This document shows, piece after piece, positions 21,799-29,754 of a stretch of DNA of 64,000 nt. The position numbers and the translations under genes were made by a program. This DNA is from Bradyrhizobium sp. SK17. GTDB taxonomy: Bacteria > Pseudomonadota > Alphaproteobacteria > Rhizobiales > Xanthobacteraceae. Each line of letters begins with the position of its first letter. The stretch's first letter is position 1. The stretch lies in the NCBI RefSeq assembly GCF_002831585.1, contig NZ_CP025113.1, forward strand, positions 2,619,001 through 2,683,000, in the 5' to 3' direction. A model generated the notes under the pieces. The model saw only the letters and a list, made by a program, of their open reading frames with translations. It was not told the origin of the DNA and made no database searches.

Positions 21799-22134
21799 AT
21801 GGGGACCGCCGGTTCAAGGAGTTTTTCGTTTGCGTTGCTGCTCACGGTCGGGCTTGCGGCGTTGCTGTTGCCGGGCCGGGCTGAGGCCTACACGCCCGAC
21901 CAGCAACAGGCCTGCACGCCGGATGCGTTCCGGCTCTGTGGTGCCGATATCCCCGACGTCGATCGCATCACGGCCTGCATGATCCGGAACAAGGCGCAAC
22001 TTTCGCCGGCCTGCCGGGTGTTCTTCCGCGCGGGTCCCGAGCCGCGCGAGGCGAGCGAGCGCGTCGAGCGGCGACCGGTGGCTGCGAAGCGCAAGCATGC
22101 GAAGCCGCGCAAGGCGAAGCGGCAGGCCGACTGA
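21799..22134 (+). CDS. Small secreted cysteine-containing protein
   Basis: A 111-residue protein with a signal peptide (SFALLLTVGLAALLLPGRAEA) and a short mature domain carrying four spaced cysteines (QQACTPDAFRLCGADIPDV, then ITACMIRNKAQLSPACRVFF), probably two disulfides in the periplasm. The C-terminal ~30 residues are a basic Lys/Arg-rich tail. The Cys pattern is characteristic of a small family widespread in Bradyrhizobium whose function is unknown to me. The gene stands alone on the plus strand, divergent from the CHAT gene. Confidence 0.75.
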   Translation: MGTAGSRSFSFALLLTVGLAALLLPGRAEAYTPDQQQACTPDAFRLCGADIPDVDRITACMIRNKAQLSPACRVFFRAGPEPREASERVERRPVAAKRKHAKPRKAKRQAD

Positions 22135-22346
22135 CGTAATTCTCATCGCGCGCACGCTAGACGGCCTTGCCGCGTGCTGTCCTCGCACGAGCCGACCTCG
22201 GTGCTGCGTGGGTCGCGTGGCGGCGATTTCAAGGCTGCGATGCGCGACAGACTGACGCCTTGTGACGCTGTCACGCAGCATCATCTGTCAAGCTTGTGTT
22301 GTTTGCAGATTCCGTTCCCTGCGGTGGAACGGACGGAGTGGGATGC

Positions 22347-22664
22347 GTGAGCGAATTTTACAGGCAAGAGATTGATCGGCATTTCGCCTGGTTCGAAGCC
22401 AAGCTCCCGGACAAGCCGGCGCGCTTCGTCGCGTGGCTGCGCAAGCCGTCGTCGCGCTATGTGCGGATTCCGCTGGCGATTCTGTTGATCATCGGCGGCA
22501 TCTTCAGCTTCCTGCCGGTGCTCGGCCTCTGGATGCTGCCGCTCGGACTCCTTTTGTTCGCGCAGGATGTTCCGTTGTTGCAGAAACCCACCGCGCAATT
22601 GCTCGGCTGGATCGAACGCAAATGGATCGCGCGCGAGCGCGCCAAAGCTGCCGAAAAACGCTAG
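22347..22664 (+). CDS. Small inner-membrane protein
   Basis: About 105 residues from GTG at 22347 (GGAGTGGG just upstream); a longer frame starting at 22296 has no ribosome site. Residues ~45-75 form a pair of hydrophobic segments (IPLAILLIIGGIFSFLP, then LGLWMLPLGLLLFA) flanked by charged, amphipathic ends. The C-terminal helix (WIERKWIARERAKAAEKR) is strongly basic and probably cytoplasmic. Similar rhizobial proteins carry the misleading name tryptophan-synthase-beta-like; nothing here resembles that enzyme. The function is unknown. Confidence 0.7.
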   Translation: MSEFYRQEIDRHFAWFEAKLPDKPARFVAWLRKPSSRYVRIPLAILLIIGGIFSFLPVLGLWMLPLGLLLFAQDVPLLQKPTAQLLGWIERKWIARERAKAAEKR

Positions 22665-22845
22665 GCCTGAGTCAAATCAAGCGTTTAGCACTTCCATTTG
22701 CGGTTGTGTCATAGATGATGTGTGACTCAAAAAGCAGAATGCACCGGTAATCTTGGCCGCTTTGCGGATTGCAAGAAGTTTTTTCTTTCGCGAATCAGCG
22801 CTCTGATTCATTTTCGCCTCCTGGGGTCAATCTGGAGGCCAAGGT

Positions 22846-23526
22846 ATGAACGTCATTGTTTTCGCTTCGCGTAAAGGGGGCTCGGGAAAAAGTACCCTGG
22901 CTGCTCACCTCGCCGCGCAAGTGCACAAGGCCACGAAGCCATGTCTGCTGATCGACGCCGATCCGCAGGGCTCGCTGACGCTGTGGCACAAGCTGCGCGG
23001 CACCAACGAGCCGGCGATCAAGACCGCGGTGAACTCGGTCAGCGGGATCATTGCGCAAGCCAAGCGTGACGGCATCGAGTGGGTGTTCATCGATACGCCG
23101 CCGAACCTGTCGGCCGTGGTCGACGACTCGATCAAGAACGCCACGATGGTGATCATTCCGGCGCGGCCCGGCGTGTTCGACGTCAACGCGGTGCAGGAAA
23201 CGATCCAGACCTGCCGTTCGATGCGCAAGCCTTATGCCGTCGTGATCAACGGCGCGCCCGCGCAACGTGACGGCGCCGAGAGCCGCATCGTCGCGATCGC
23301 GCGCGAGGCGCTGGCCAAGTTCCGTGCGCCGGTATGGAGCGGCCAGATCACCAACCGCGCAGATCTCCTGATGGCGCTCGGCCAGGGCGAAGGCGCCCGC
23401 GAATATTACGCGGAGGGCCGCGCCGCCGCCGAGATCAATCGGCTGTGGGCCGCGATCGAACGTTCGATCAAGGCGATCCGCGGCACGGCGTCGGCTTCCG
23501 GCGCGATGCACAAGCAGGCGGCGTAA
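22846..23526 (+). CDS. Orphan ParA-family ATPase
   Basis: A 226-residue P-loop ATPase with the deviant Walker A motif KGGSGKST at residues ~10-17 (signature lysine present), switch I-type LIDADPQGS, and Walker B FIDTPPNLS near residue 85. It belongs to the ParA/MipZ/Soj superfamily, whose ATP-driven dimers bind DNA or membranes and position plasmids, chromosomes or protein clusters. No parB-like gene or parS-like repeats lie next to it, so a chromosomal cargo-positioning role is more likely than plasmid partition. A terminator follows 30 bp after the stop, so the gene is monocistronic. Confidence 0.9.
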   Translation: MNVIVFASRKGGSGKSTLAAHLAAQVHKATKPCLLIDADPQGSLTLWHKLRGTNEPAIKTAVNSVSGIIAQAKRDGIEWVFIDTPPNLSAVVDDSIKNATMVIIPARPGVFDVNAVQETIQTCRSMRKPYAVVINGAPAQRDGAESRIVAIAREALAKFRAPVWSGQITNRADLLMALGQGEGAREYYAEGRAAAEINRLWAAIERSIKAIRGTASASGAMHKQAA

Positions 23527-23554
23527 CAACGCCGCTTTGGTTCGAAATGGAAAG

Positions 23555-23579
23555 AACGCGCGGCTCCCGCGCGTTTTTT
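23555..23579 (+). terminator. Rho-independent terminator after parA-like gene
   Basis: A nine-base perfect stem (23555-23563 with 23567-23575) with a three-base loop, followed by six T residues (23574-23579). Confidence 0.9.
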
Positions 23580-23592
23580 GTCGTCGTCGTCA

Positions 23593-23624
23593 TCGCTTCG
23601 TCGCGGTGCTCCTCGCAATGACGG
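23593..23624. repeat. Partial copy of repeat family C
   Basis: The stretch cttcgtcgc...ctcctcgcaatgacgg matches the right arm of the complete inverted-repeat element at 45159-45245 with a few differences; no left arm is present. Confidence 0.5.
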
Positions 23625-23635
23625 AGCAGGTGGCC

Positions 23636-23782
23636 TTACGCCACCATCAGCAGATAGAACAGGATCACCGGTGCCAGGGTCAGGATCACCGACCAGATGC
23701 CGACAGCCCACAAAATATCCTCGGTCGTAAAGCCCGGCTCGGCACCCGGCCTCACGGCAGCGAAACCGCTTCTCGAATTCAC
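23636..23782 (-). CDS. Single-span small membrane protein
   Basis: A 48-codon frame starting with GTG at 23782 and a GGGGGCGAC site upstream. The product has a short polar N-terminus (GAEPGFTTEDILWAVG) followed by one hydrophobic helix (IWSVILTLAPVILFYLLMVA) ending at the C-terminus. The hydrophobic pattern, codon choice and position between convergent genes support a real small membrane protein. It may also be an accessory peptide of a respiratory or transport complex. I cannot name a family. Confidence 0.5.
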   Translation of the reverse strand: MNSRSGFAAVRPGAEPGFTTEDILWAVGIWSVILTLAPVILFYLLMVA

Positions 23783-23923
23783 GTCGCCCCCGCATTGATT
23801 TTAAGCGCAATGGGAAGGCTGATACGCGAGCGGTTTTAATATCCCGGTCGGAATTTCGCCGGCATTTGCGCGCGGCTACTACTTCGGATTAACCACGGCA
23901 TGGGCGGCGGGGCACCGTGCGCC

Positions 23924-24223
23924 TCATTGCATCCCTGCGTCCCGATCGCGGATCGCACCGAGATGCTCGTTGATGCGGAAGACGATCAGGATGAACTCGG
24001 CGACGATCCGCGAGAACACGATGCCGACGAACATGCTGGCGATCGAGGCGAGCAACTGGATGAACCCGACGAACGGGCTGATCGCCATCGCCGTGAGGCT
24101 CCACAGGACGCCGGAGATCCCGAACAGCACGATCACGGCCATCACGAGCCAGTAGAACGTCTTGATGATCGTGGGCGTGATGAAACGGTCCCACTGAAAC
24201 AGATCCTGGAAATCGAACATCAT
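23924..24223 (-). CDS. DUF4282 membrane protein
   Basis: A 99-residue inner-membrane protein. The N-terminus FDFQDLFQWDRFITPTIIK is followed by two transmembrane helices (TFYWLVMAVIVLFGISGVLW and FIQLLASIASMFVGIVFS) and a conserved tail RIVAEFILIVFRINEHL. This is the DUF4282 architecture, found in many proteobacteria, with no known biochemical role. The start at 24223 precedes a second in-frame ATG; GGGAGAACC upstream serves as ribosome site. It stands alone between a small membrane gene and an empty region. Confidence 0.85.
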   Translation of the reverse strand: MMFDFQDLFQWDRFITPTIIKTFYWLVMAVIVLFGISGVLWSLTAMAISPFVGFIQLLASIASMFVGIVFSRIVAEFILIVFRINEHLGAIRDRDAGMQ

Positions 24224-24534
24224 GGTTCTCCCGGCAGGCCGAAATATGATTCGCGTCTCATCCTACTGCGTCACCCCCGGCGGCATCACTTCGTCCCGGA
24301 GCCTGCGCCGCAGGTCTCCATCGCGATGAAGTCTTGCACCGGATCGATGGTCCCGGACGGCGCTCAGCGCCTCCGCACCACCGGTCGATACCCGGGGAGC
24401 CCAGTCCGTCCCCGCGGAGGGCGAGCCCCGGACCGGGCGCCGGCAGTCCAGGAGCGAGCTATGCGAGTGGGCTGGTTGTGATTGCCGCAAATAACGGCCA
24501 CAATCGGGCTTCCCTCCGGCATATCCTCAACCTC
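24224..24534. other. Intergenic region without a recognisable gene
   Basis: It lies between divergent genes. Several short GC-rich hairpins are possible (for example around 24311-24325 and 24361-24372), but none ends in a T run. No conserved open frame is seen; the upstream extension of the MaoC gene frame is a proline/arginine-rich shadow. Confidence 0.45.
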
Positions 24535-24996
24535 ATGACCACGCTGACCTTTGAAGACTTCAAGCCGGGCCGCTTCGGCACGTTCGGCCCGCGCCATGTT
24601 TCACGCGAGGAGATCCTCGCCTTCGCCGCCGAATTCGACCCGCAGCCGATGCATCTCGACGACGAGGCGGCCAGCAAATCCATGCTCAGGGGCCTGTCGG
24701 GCTCCGGCTGGCATCTCGGGTCGCTGCTGATGCGGATGCTGTTCGATGGCTTCATCGGCCGCACCGCCTCGCTCGGCTCGCCCGGGGTCAACGAGATGCG
24801 CTGGATCGCGCCGCTGCGTCCGGGCGACGATTTGACGCTGGACGTCGATGTCGTCGAGGCGCGTGTCTCCAAGAGCCGGCCCGCGACCGGCATCGTCACT
24901 TTCAAGGGCACGATCCGCAATGCGCGCGGCGAGACGCTGTGCGAGATGGAATCGCCGATCATGATCAGCCGCCGGGACGGCGCGGGTAGCCAGTAA
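24535..24996 (+). CDS. MaoC-like (R)-specific enoyl-CoA hydratase family protein 1
   Basis: A 153-residue hotdog-fold protein. AEFDPQPMHLDDEAA near residue 32 is the hydratase-2 signature, in which Asp and His act on the CoA thioester substrate, and GLSGSGWHLGSLLMRM near 54 is the following conserved helix. MaoC-like enzymes hydrate trans-2-enoyl-CoA to (R)-3-hydroxyacyl-CoA, feeding polyhydroxyalkanoate synthesis or acting in side-chain oxidation. ATG 24535 is chosen because family homology begins there. Its stop overlaps the start of the next paralogue by one base (TAATG), so the two are translationally coupled and may form a heterodimer. Confidence 0.88.
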   Translation: MTTLTFEDFKPGRFGTFGPRHVSREEILAFAAEFDPQPMHLDDEAASKSMLRGLSGSGWHLGSLLMRMLFDGFIGRTASLGSPGVNEMRWIAPLRPGDDLTLDVDVVEARVSKSRPATGIVTFKGTIRNARGETLCEMESPIMISRRDGAGSQ

Positions 24997-25478
24997 TGCG
25001 TTTCTTTGAAGACATCGAGATCGGCGCGCGGCGCGAACTGGGCGCATTCACCTTCGCGCCCGAGGACATCAAGCGCTTTGCCGCGCAGTTCGATCCGCAG
25101 CCCTTCCATCTCGACGAGGAGGCGGGACGCAACTCGCTGTTCGGCGGGCTCGCCGCATCGGGCTGGCACGTCGCCAGCGTCTGCATGAAGCTGCTGGTCG
25201 CCGACGGTCAGCGGCTTGCGGCCGAGGCCGCCGCGCGCGGCGAGCAGGCTGCGGTCTGGGGACCCTCGCCGGGCTTCCGCGAACTGCGCTGGATCCGGCC
25301 GGTGCTGGCAGGCGACACCATCAGCTATTCGAACGAGGTCGAGACCAAGCGCACCTCCGAGAAGCGGCCGCAATGGGGCATCCTTCAGGCGCGCAATACC
25401 GGCATCAATCAGCGCAATGAAGTGGTGTTCTCGTTCCTCGCGACCGCCTTCGTGCCGCGCCGGAATCCAGGTTCCTGA
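24996..25478 (+). CDS. MaoC-like (R)-specific enoyl-CoA hydratase family protein 2
   Basis: A 160-residue paralogue of the preceding protein. AQFDPQPFHLDEEAG near residue 30 preserves the Asp-x-x-x-x-His catalytic pair, and GGLAASGWHVASVCMKLL follows. The two genes overlap by one base and differ mainly in the second half, where this one has a longer insert (QRLAAEAAARGEQAAVWGPS). The pair probably works as a heteromeric hydratase on bulky or branched CoA esters; single-gene members act as homodimers. Phasin genes 13 kb away are compatible with a PHA role but do not prove it. Confidence 0.88.
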   Translation: MRFFEDIEIGARRELGAFTFAPEDIKRFAAQFDPQPFHLDEEAGRNSLFGGLAASGWHVASVCMKLLVADGQRLAAEAAARGEQAAVWGPSPGFRELRWIRPVLAGDTISYSNEVETKRTSEKRPQWGILQARNTGINQRNEVVFSFLATAFVPRRNPGS

Positions 25479-25636
25479 TGTGGCCTGCGCGCACCTGATG
25501 TTGCACGAACGCCATGGTCGGCAGATTACCTGCTGTCCGACGCAGTTGTGCGTTGCGCGGAACTGATTATTTGCTAACGCATTTTGAACCTTTGTCCCTG
25601 CCTATGGCTTCAGGGCACGAACTACTGGGGATGATC

Positions 25637-25780
25637 ATGGCAGATCGCAGCGCGCTGAAACTCGTCGGCATTATCTTCGCGACGGTAACGCTTGTGGTGA
25701 TGCTGGCCACCGGCCTGGTGGTGAAGGGCTTTGCCGACGGCAACTATTCGTTCGAGACCACCGCGAGCATCGATCGCTGA
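25637..25780 (+). CDS. 47-residue single-span membrane protein
   Basis: ATG at 25637 has GGGG six bases upstream; an in-frame ATG at 25631 sits too close to that site. The product starts MADRSALKLVG, has one hydrophobic helix (IIFATVTLVVMLATGLVV) and a short polar tail. The function is unknown. Such peptides are common in Bradyrhizobium, and the helix plus ribosome site make coding likely. Confidence 0.6.
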   Translation: MADRSALKLVGIIFATVTLVVMLATGLVVKGFADGNYSFETTASIDR

Positions 25781-25883
25781 TCCAGCCGTCCTGTTCGCAT
25801 CGGCGCGGCTGGCGTCCGGTGCGCGTCTACGTTCTTACAATGTGATCCGCCGGCGGGCTGCGTCACATTTCTCCAGAAACCCT

Positions 25884-26024
25884 TCAACGATTCCAGATCA
25901 GCACCATCACGACGGTCGCGGCTGCGAGGATGCCGACAAACCGGATCATGATCGTGCCGATGCCGCCCTGACGCGGCTGGCGCAGCGGAATCGGGTCGGC
26001 ATTGTCAGGCCGCACGCTCTGCAT
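25884..26024 (-). CDS. 46-residue single-span membrane protein
   Basis: ATG at 26024 has GGAG nine bases upstream. The N-terminal half is polar (QSVRPDNADPIPLRQPRQGG) and the C-terminal half is a hydrophobic helix (FVGILAAATVVMVLIW) ending in Asn-Arg. It is divergent from nothing and convergent with the small gene at 25637. No family is recognised; coding is supported by the helix and start signals only. Confidence 0.55.
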   Translation of the reverse strand: MQSVRPDNADPIPLRQPRQGGIGTIMIRFVGILAAATVVMVLIWNR

Positions 26025-26140
26025 GAAGTGTTCTCCGCATCGATTCCCGCCGGGCACGGCCCGGATCAAAATCGACTGCGGAGTTTACACCGCGCCCAAT
26101 AACAAATCGTTCCGTCGCGAAACCGGCCACGCAAAACGAA

Positions 26141-26170
26141 GCCGCCGCCTCCCATGCAGGAGGCGGCGGC
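26141..26170 (-). terminator. Rho-independent terminator for the leftward gene at 26196
   Basis: A perfect 12-base GC stem (26141-26152 with 26159-26170) and six-base loop. On the minus strand it is followed by TTCGTTTT, a reasonable U-rich tail. Confidence 0.75.
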
Positions 26171-26195
26171 CGGCGGTTTCAGAGATTGATCGCGA

Positions 26196-26615
26196 TCAGC
26201 TGTTGCGCAGGCCGTCGGCGGCGCGCTTCCACTGCGAGACGTTGTCGGCGATCATGCGCGTCGACTTCATCGCGGCCTGGCTGAGCTGGGCATAGCCGGA
26301 GATCTCGCGCTGGACGCGCTGGCCCTCGGCATGCAGCAGGTCGCGCAGACTCTCGAGCTCCCCGATCAGCTTCTCGATCTCGGCGAGCGAGGTGCCGGCG
26401 ACGCGCTGGATCAGCGAATTGACGTTGCTGACGGTGGCGTCGGTGTTGGCGTCGGTCGGCGCGGTCTCCGGGCTCGCCACCGGCCGGCGCAGATAGGCGA
26501 TGTCGTTGCGCACGAAGTCGCGGATACCGGCCTCGACTTCCGAGACCGCGGCGAGGTTGGAATCCACCTCGGACGTCGCCTCTGCGGCTTCCTCGGTGCG
26601 GTTGGTGGCGTTCAT
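26196..26615 (-). CDS. Conserved hypothetical coiled-coil protein
   Basis: A 139-residue acidic, soluble protein with no cysteines. The N-terminus is low complexity (TEEAAEATSEVDSNLAAVSE); residues ~65-115 are predicted amphipathic helix (LAEIEKLIGELESLRDLLH, then EGQRVQREISGYAQL), likely coiled coil. AGGGGAAAG upstream of the ATG at 26615 makes that start better than the longer frame. A terminator lies 26 bp after its stop. I recognise it only as a rhizobial hypothetical; the helical composition suggests a structural or scaffolding role. Confidence 0.75.
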   Translation of the reverse strand: MNATNRTEEAAEATSEVDSNLAAVSEVEAGIRDFVRNDIAYLRRPVASPETAPTDANTDATVSNVNSLIQRVAGTSLAEIEKLIGELESLRDLLHAEGQRVQREISGYAQLSQAAMKSTRMIADNVSQWKRAADGLRNS

Positions 26616-26769
26616 CGGCTTTCCCCTGAGTTCGCAATAGCGAAGCGCGGCTGTCCCCCGCACAACGAATTGATGAAGTTACGGACCTATCAGTGCCGCC
26701 GAATTTGACCGCATCTGGGCCAAGTTGGGGCAATGCCTGATCATTAGCGCGACAGGGCTAACAGATCGT

Positions 26770-27693
26770 TCACCATGAGTGCTTGTAGCCGGCGCCGATG
26801 CTCTTGTTGATCGTGCCCTGGGGGGTCTCGCCGACCGAGCCGGAGACGGTGACGCCGTCGAACAGCTTCTGCTCGGCGCCGATCCGGCGCAGCCATTTGT
26901 CGTCGGAGGCGGACAGCGTCTGGCCGGCGGTGATGCTGGTGCCGGTGTCGTTGACGGACAGCCGTGCCGACTGGTCGGTGTTGTAGCTGCTCGACGGGCG
27001 GCCGACGATGCCCGGCACCGGGACCACGCCCTGCTGGATGTAGTTGTAGCCGTTCTGTAGCGTCAGCGAATACTGCTCCGACAGCGGCACCGACTTGCTC
27101 AAGGAGGTGCCGACCTTGCTCTGGTCGGCGCCCGGATCGACCCGCGCCTCGACCGAGGTCTTGTCCCAGATCGAAGCCACGCCGCCGGTCGAGATCGCGG
27201 CCCAGGCCGAGCCGCCGGACTGCGGCAGGTTGCCGCCATTGGCGAGCCGCTCCGACAATTGCTCCGACGTCGTCATCGTACCCTGCCTGGCGACTGTCAT
27301 GTCGGCGCCGATGCGGGTGTCGAGGAACGGCGAGATCGACTGCTTGACCGACACCGCCGACGAGCCATTGGCGTTGTTGTTGGTGGTCCAGGTTGGATCG
27401 TTGCCGGCGCCGCTGCGCTTGGCCGCGCCCTTCGGTGCCAGCGAGGGCAGGCTGGTGGAATCGGTGTCGAGCTGGCTCCAGTCGAGCTTGCTCTCGTCGA
27501 TGTCCTTCAGGATGTCGGCGTCGTTGGCATCGGCGGCCGGCGCCTGCTCGGCCGGCGCCTCGACGTCGTCCTGCGCGGCAGGGGTGATCTGCAAGGGCGG
27601 GAACTGGGCGGCGGCCGAAAACGCCATCGCCATGCTGAAGCCGGCCGCCAGCACCGGCAGCCTTGCCCAGCCAAATCGTGATGTGGAAGTCAT
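26770..27693 (-). CDS. Secreted beta-rich protein of unknown function
   Basis: A 307-residue protein whose ATG at 27693 gives a signal peptide (WARLPVLAAGFSMAMAFSAAAQ). After an acidic, alanine-rich stretch (residues ~35-100) the protein is rich in Gly, Ser, Thr and Asn, with alternating hydrophobic residues (SVKQSISPFLDTRIGADMTV, YSLTLQNGYNYIQQGVVP, ITAGQTLSASDDKWLRRIG) and ends in a beta-barrel-like aromatic C-terminus, GAGYKHSW. This looks like a small outer-membrane barrel. The longer frame to 27792 would add a non-signal leader and is rejected. The function is unknown. Confidence 0.75.
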   Translation of the reverse strand: MTSTSRFGWARLPVLAAGFSMAMAFSAAAQFPPLQITPAAQDDVEAPAEQAPAADANDADILKDIDESKLDWSQLDTDSTSLPSLAPKGAAKRSGAGNDPTWTTNNNANGSSAVSVKQSISPFLDTRIGADMTVARQGTMTTSEQLSERLANGGNLPQSGGSAWAAISTGGVASIWDKTSVEARVDPGADQSKVGTSLSKSVPLSEQYSLTLQNGYNYIQQGVVPVPGIVGRPSSSYNTDQSARLSVNDTGTSITAGQTLSASDDKWLRRIGAEQKLFDGVTVSGSVGETPQGTINKSIGAGYKHSW

Positions 27694-27787
27694 TCCCAGC
27701 CCGCAAATTCCAGCGCCGCAACATGCAGTTGCCGTGGCGCGAAATTGTGGCAAAGGCACTCTGGAGGCAAGTGATAGACGCGTGATC

Positions 27788-27921
27788 GTCATGTCCGGGA
27801 CAACGCCAGGCGCGATCGCGCCTGACGTCCGCGCGCGCGGCCGTTCGGGGCTGGCAAAACAGGCCGCTGCTGCCGGCGCTTCAACGCGAAGTCAGGCTTC
27901 GCGCTTCGGCCCCGGACATGA
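27788..27921. repeat. Inverted-repeat element, family E
   Basis: Twelve-base inverted ends (27788-27799 and 27910-27921, gtcatgtccggg / cccggacatgac) enclose further internal palindromes such as GCGCGATCGCGC at about 27818-27829. It is intergenic, between the secreted-protein and NTF2-like genes. Confidence 0.65.
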
Positions 27922-27945
27922 CGAAGGCGTGAAATCGCCGACCCG

Positions 27946-28380
27946 TCAGACCGCGATCCGCGGCAGATGGATCGGATAGCCGACGGTCTGTTCGACCAGG
28001 TCGAAGCTGTCGACCAGCATGCGGAAGCTCGTCAGCTTGCCGGTCTTGAACTGCGCGAAATGCGCGATGCGGAGCGAGATCGGCTTGTTGGAGTCCAGCG
28101 CGGTCAGCGAATAGCGCAGCATCGAGGCCGCGGAATCGGTGCCGAGCATGATCTGCTCGCGGTCGAAGCGGTGGACCCGCAGGTTCTCACCGATCTGCCT
28201 GATCACCTCGAGCACGGCGGTCTTGCCGCGGCGCGAGCCGAAGAAGGAAAACAGGTCGATCGGCCCGTAGATGGCCCATTCGATTTCGTCATCGAGCAGC
28301 GGCTCGATGTCTGCAAGCTGGCGTTCGTTGTTCGCGCGATGCAATGCGCGCGAAAAACGCCAGAGGCTGTGCTCTGTCAT
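27946..28380 (-). CDS. NTF2-like (SnoaL-type) protein 1
   Basis: A 144-residue NTF2-fold protein: N-terminal helices (ALHRANNERQLADIEPLLDDE), EWAIYGPIDLFSFFGSRRGK with the usual cone-forming turn, and beta strands ending in MLVDSFDLVEQTVG. Family members are small ketosteroid-isomerase-like enzymes or ligand binders. Active-site acids cannot be assigned with confidence. ATG at 28380 has AGGACC upstream; a longer frame to 28461 lacks signals. It is related in fold and organisation to the gene at 29076, with a small membrane gene between them, all leftward. Confidence 0.85.
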   Translation of the reverse strand: MTEHSLWRFSRALHRANNERQLADIEPLLDDEIEWAIYGPIDLFSFFGSRRGKTAVLEVIRQIGENLRVHRFDREQIMLGTDSAASMLRYSLTALDSNKPISLRIAHFAQFKTGKLTSFRMLVDSFDLVEQTVGYPIHLPRIAV

Positions 28381-28596
28381 TTTGGTCTGGTCCTGAAACT
28401 GGATTTTCAAAGCAAACGAATGGCAGGCGGTCAGCGCCGACGCCGTGCCAGGTTGCTGCACTTCACTATTAAGCGCTCAAATAGTGCGGATCGGCAAAAA
28501 CGCAAATGACTTTTTTGCAATGCACAATTGCACGCGTTCTTGCCGAAATGTGAACGCCGCCTCTGGACTCCGCATCCACTTCACCCGAAAGCGCTT

Positions 28597-28857
28597 TCAG
28601 CGGTCGCGTTGCCGCGCCGGCTGTCGTTCGATCACGATCTCGGCGTCGCGGATCGCGACCACGGCGAACAGCAGCGCGCCGCCGATGCCACCGATCGCCG
28701 CGCCGAGCGGCATGAAGGTGAAGAACACCAGGGTTCCGCTGTCGAGACCCGAGGTCTTCGCCAGTCCGATCCAGGCAAGCCCGGCCCCGATGCCGAGAGC
28801 GGCACCGCCGAGAGCGCCCAGTGCAAGGCCAAGCACGGCGAGCAATGCGATTTTCAT
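28597..28857 (-). CDS. Small glycine-rich membrane protein
   Basis: An 86-residue protein with two hydrophobic, glycine-rich helices (LLAVLGLALGALGGAALGIG and FFTFMPLGAAIGGIGGALLF) resembling glycine-zipper packing, and a basic C-terminal tail (VIERQPARQRDR). GGGGCTGAG precedes the ATG at 28857, and a longer frame to 28986 has no ribosome site. It is a probable inner-membrane protein of unknown function. It lies between the two NTF2-like genes in the same direction but with gaps over 200 bp on each side. Confidence 0.65.
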   Translation of the reverse strand: MKIALLAVLGLALGALGGAALGIGAGLAWIGLAKTSGLDSGTLVFFTFMPLGAAIGGIGGALLFAVVAIRDAEIVIERQPARQRDR

Positions 28858-29075
28858 GGTGATCTCAGCCCCGACCACGACAAGCCCTGTGTGATAGGTC
28901 AGCGCCGCGCCATCGAGGTTCAACGCGCGCTGGCGAATTCGCACGGCGCGCGCAGAGAAGGCTAGAGCGAGTTGAGTCTTGATCAAATTGGCCTGACGCG
29001 GCGTCGTTCAGCTCTCCCAAGGGAGAGGTGAATCGCGTTCGTGGCCGAACCGATTGAACCTGACTTCATCCCGAT

Positions 29076-29519
29076 CTAGGAAACGGTCTGCCCGGTCAGC
29101 GCCGCCGCGATGTCGCGCTCCAGCACCTGCTGGACCAGGTCGAAGGTGTCGATGATCTCGCGGATCTCGGTGATCTTGCCGTCGCGCAGGGTGTAGAACA
29201 CCGCGACGTCGAACTGCACCACGCGGCTGTTGTTGCGCTTGCGGAAGAACACGCGGAGCTGCGCCGCGACCTTGTCGCCTTCGGCCACCACGGTCGGCGC
29301 CTCGTAACGCATGTCGGAATAGCGCTCGTGGATCGTGGTCCACATCTGGCGCAGCGCGGCCTTGCCGCGGTGCTGGCCCATATGCGGCAGGATGTCGATA
29401 GGGGCGTTGGCGAGAAACGCGACGTCGTCGCTGCAGCGCTCCAGCGCACCCTCGATGCCGCCGGCATAATAGACGTCGAGGAAGTTCAACACGCGTTGCC
29501 GGTTCAAGTCCTCGCCCAT
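29076..29519 (-). CDS. NTF2-like (SnoaL-type) protein 2
   Basis: A 147-residue NTF2-fold protein: RVLNFLDVYYAGGIEGALE helix pair, CSDDVAFLANAPIDILPHMG, then GKAALRQMW and strands VFYTLRDGKITEIREIIDTF, the standard SnoaL-like pattern. It resembles the gene at 27946 in its C-terminal LVQQVL segment. ATG at 29519 is chosen for the GGAG six bases upstream; in-frame ATGs at 29540 and 29561 are alternatives. It is divergent from the exported hydrolase gene, with a perfect 7-2-7 palindrome between them at 29584-29599. Confidence 0.85.
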   Translation of the reverse strand: MGEDLNRQRVLNFLDVYYAGGIEGALERCSDDVAFLANAPIDILPHMGQHRGKAALRQMWTTIHERYSDMRYEAPTVVAEGDKVAAQLRVFFRKRNNSRVVQFDVAVFYTLRDGKITEIREIIDTFDLVQQVLERDIAAALTGQTVS

Positions 29520-29583
29520 ATTCGACTCCGCCGGTTCCATCCGACTCTCGCTGGCCCGCATAGTGAACCCAAGCGTTGCATAA

Positions 29584-29599
29584 TCAAACACATGTTTGA
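29584..29599. promoter_or_regulatory. Operator-like palindrome TCAAACA-CA-TGTTTGA
   Basis: Perfect seven-base inverted arms with a two-base spacer, located between two divergently transcribed genes, 65 bp from one start and 156 bp from the other. Its size and symmetry suit a TetR- or MarR-type dimer, but no regulator gene is adjacent. Confidence 0.45.
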
Positions 29600-29754
29600 C
29601 GCGCCAGAGTGGAAATGGTTCAGCAACCAGCGCGTGTATCGTGGGGCGTGGGCGCGGGATGTCGCGTCGCGCTCGGCCTTGCCGTGGAACCGGCGGCTCG
29701 TATGCTTGGTGGCGGAAGGCGGCCAAACAAAGCCGCCGCCATGGGGAGAGACCA

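Noticed and set aside
27788..27921. Possible CRISPR-like repeat array
   Set aside because: Only one inverted element with no regular spacers; no cas genes anywhere in the window.
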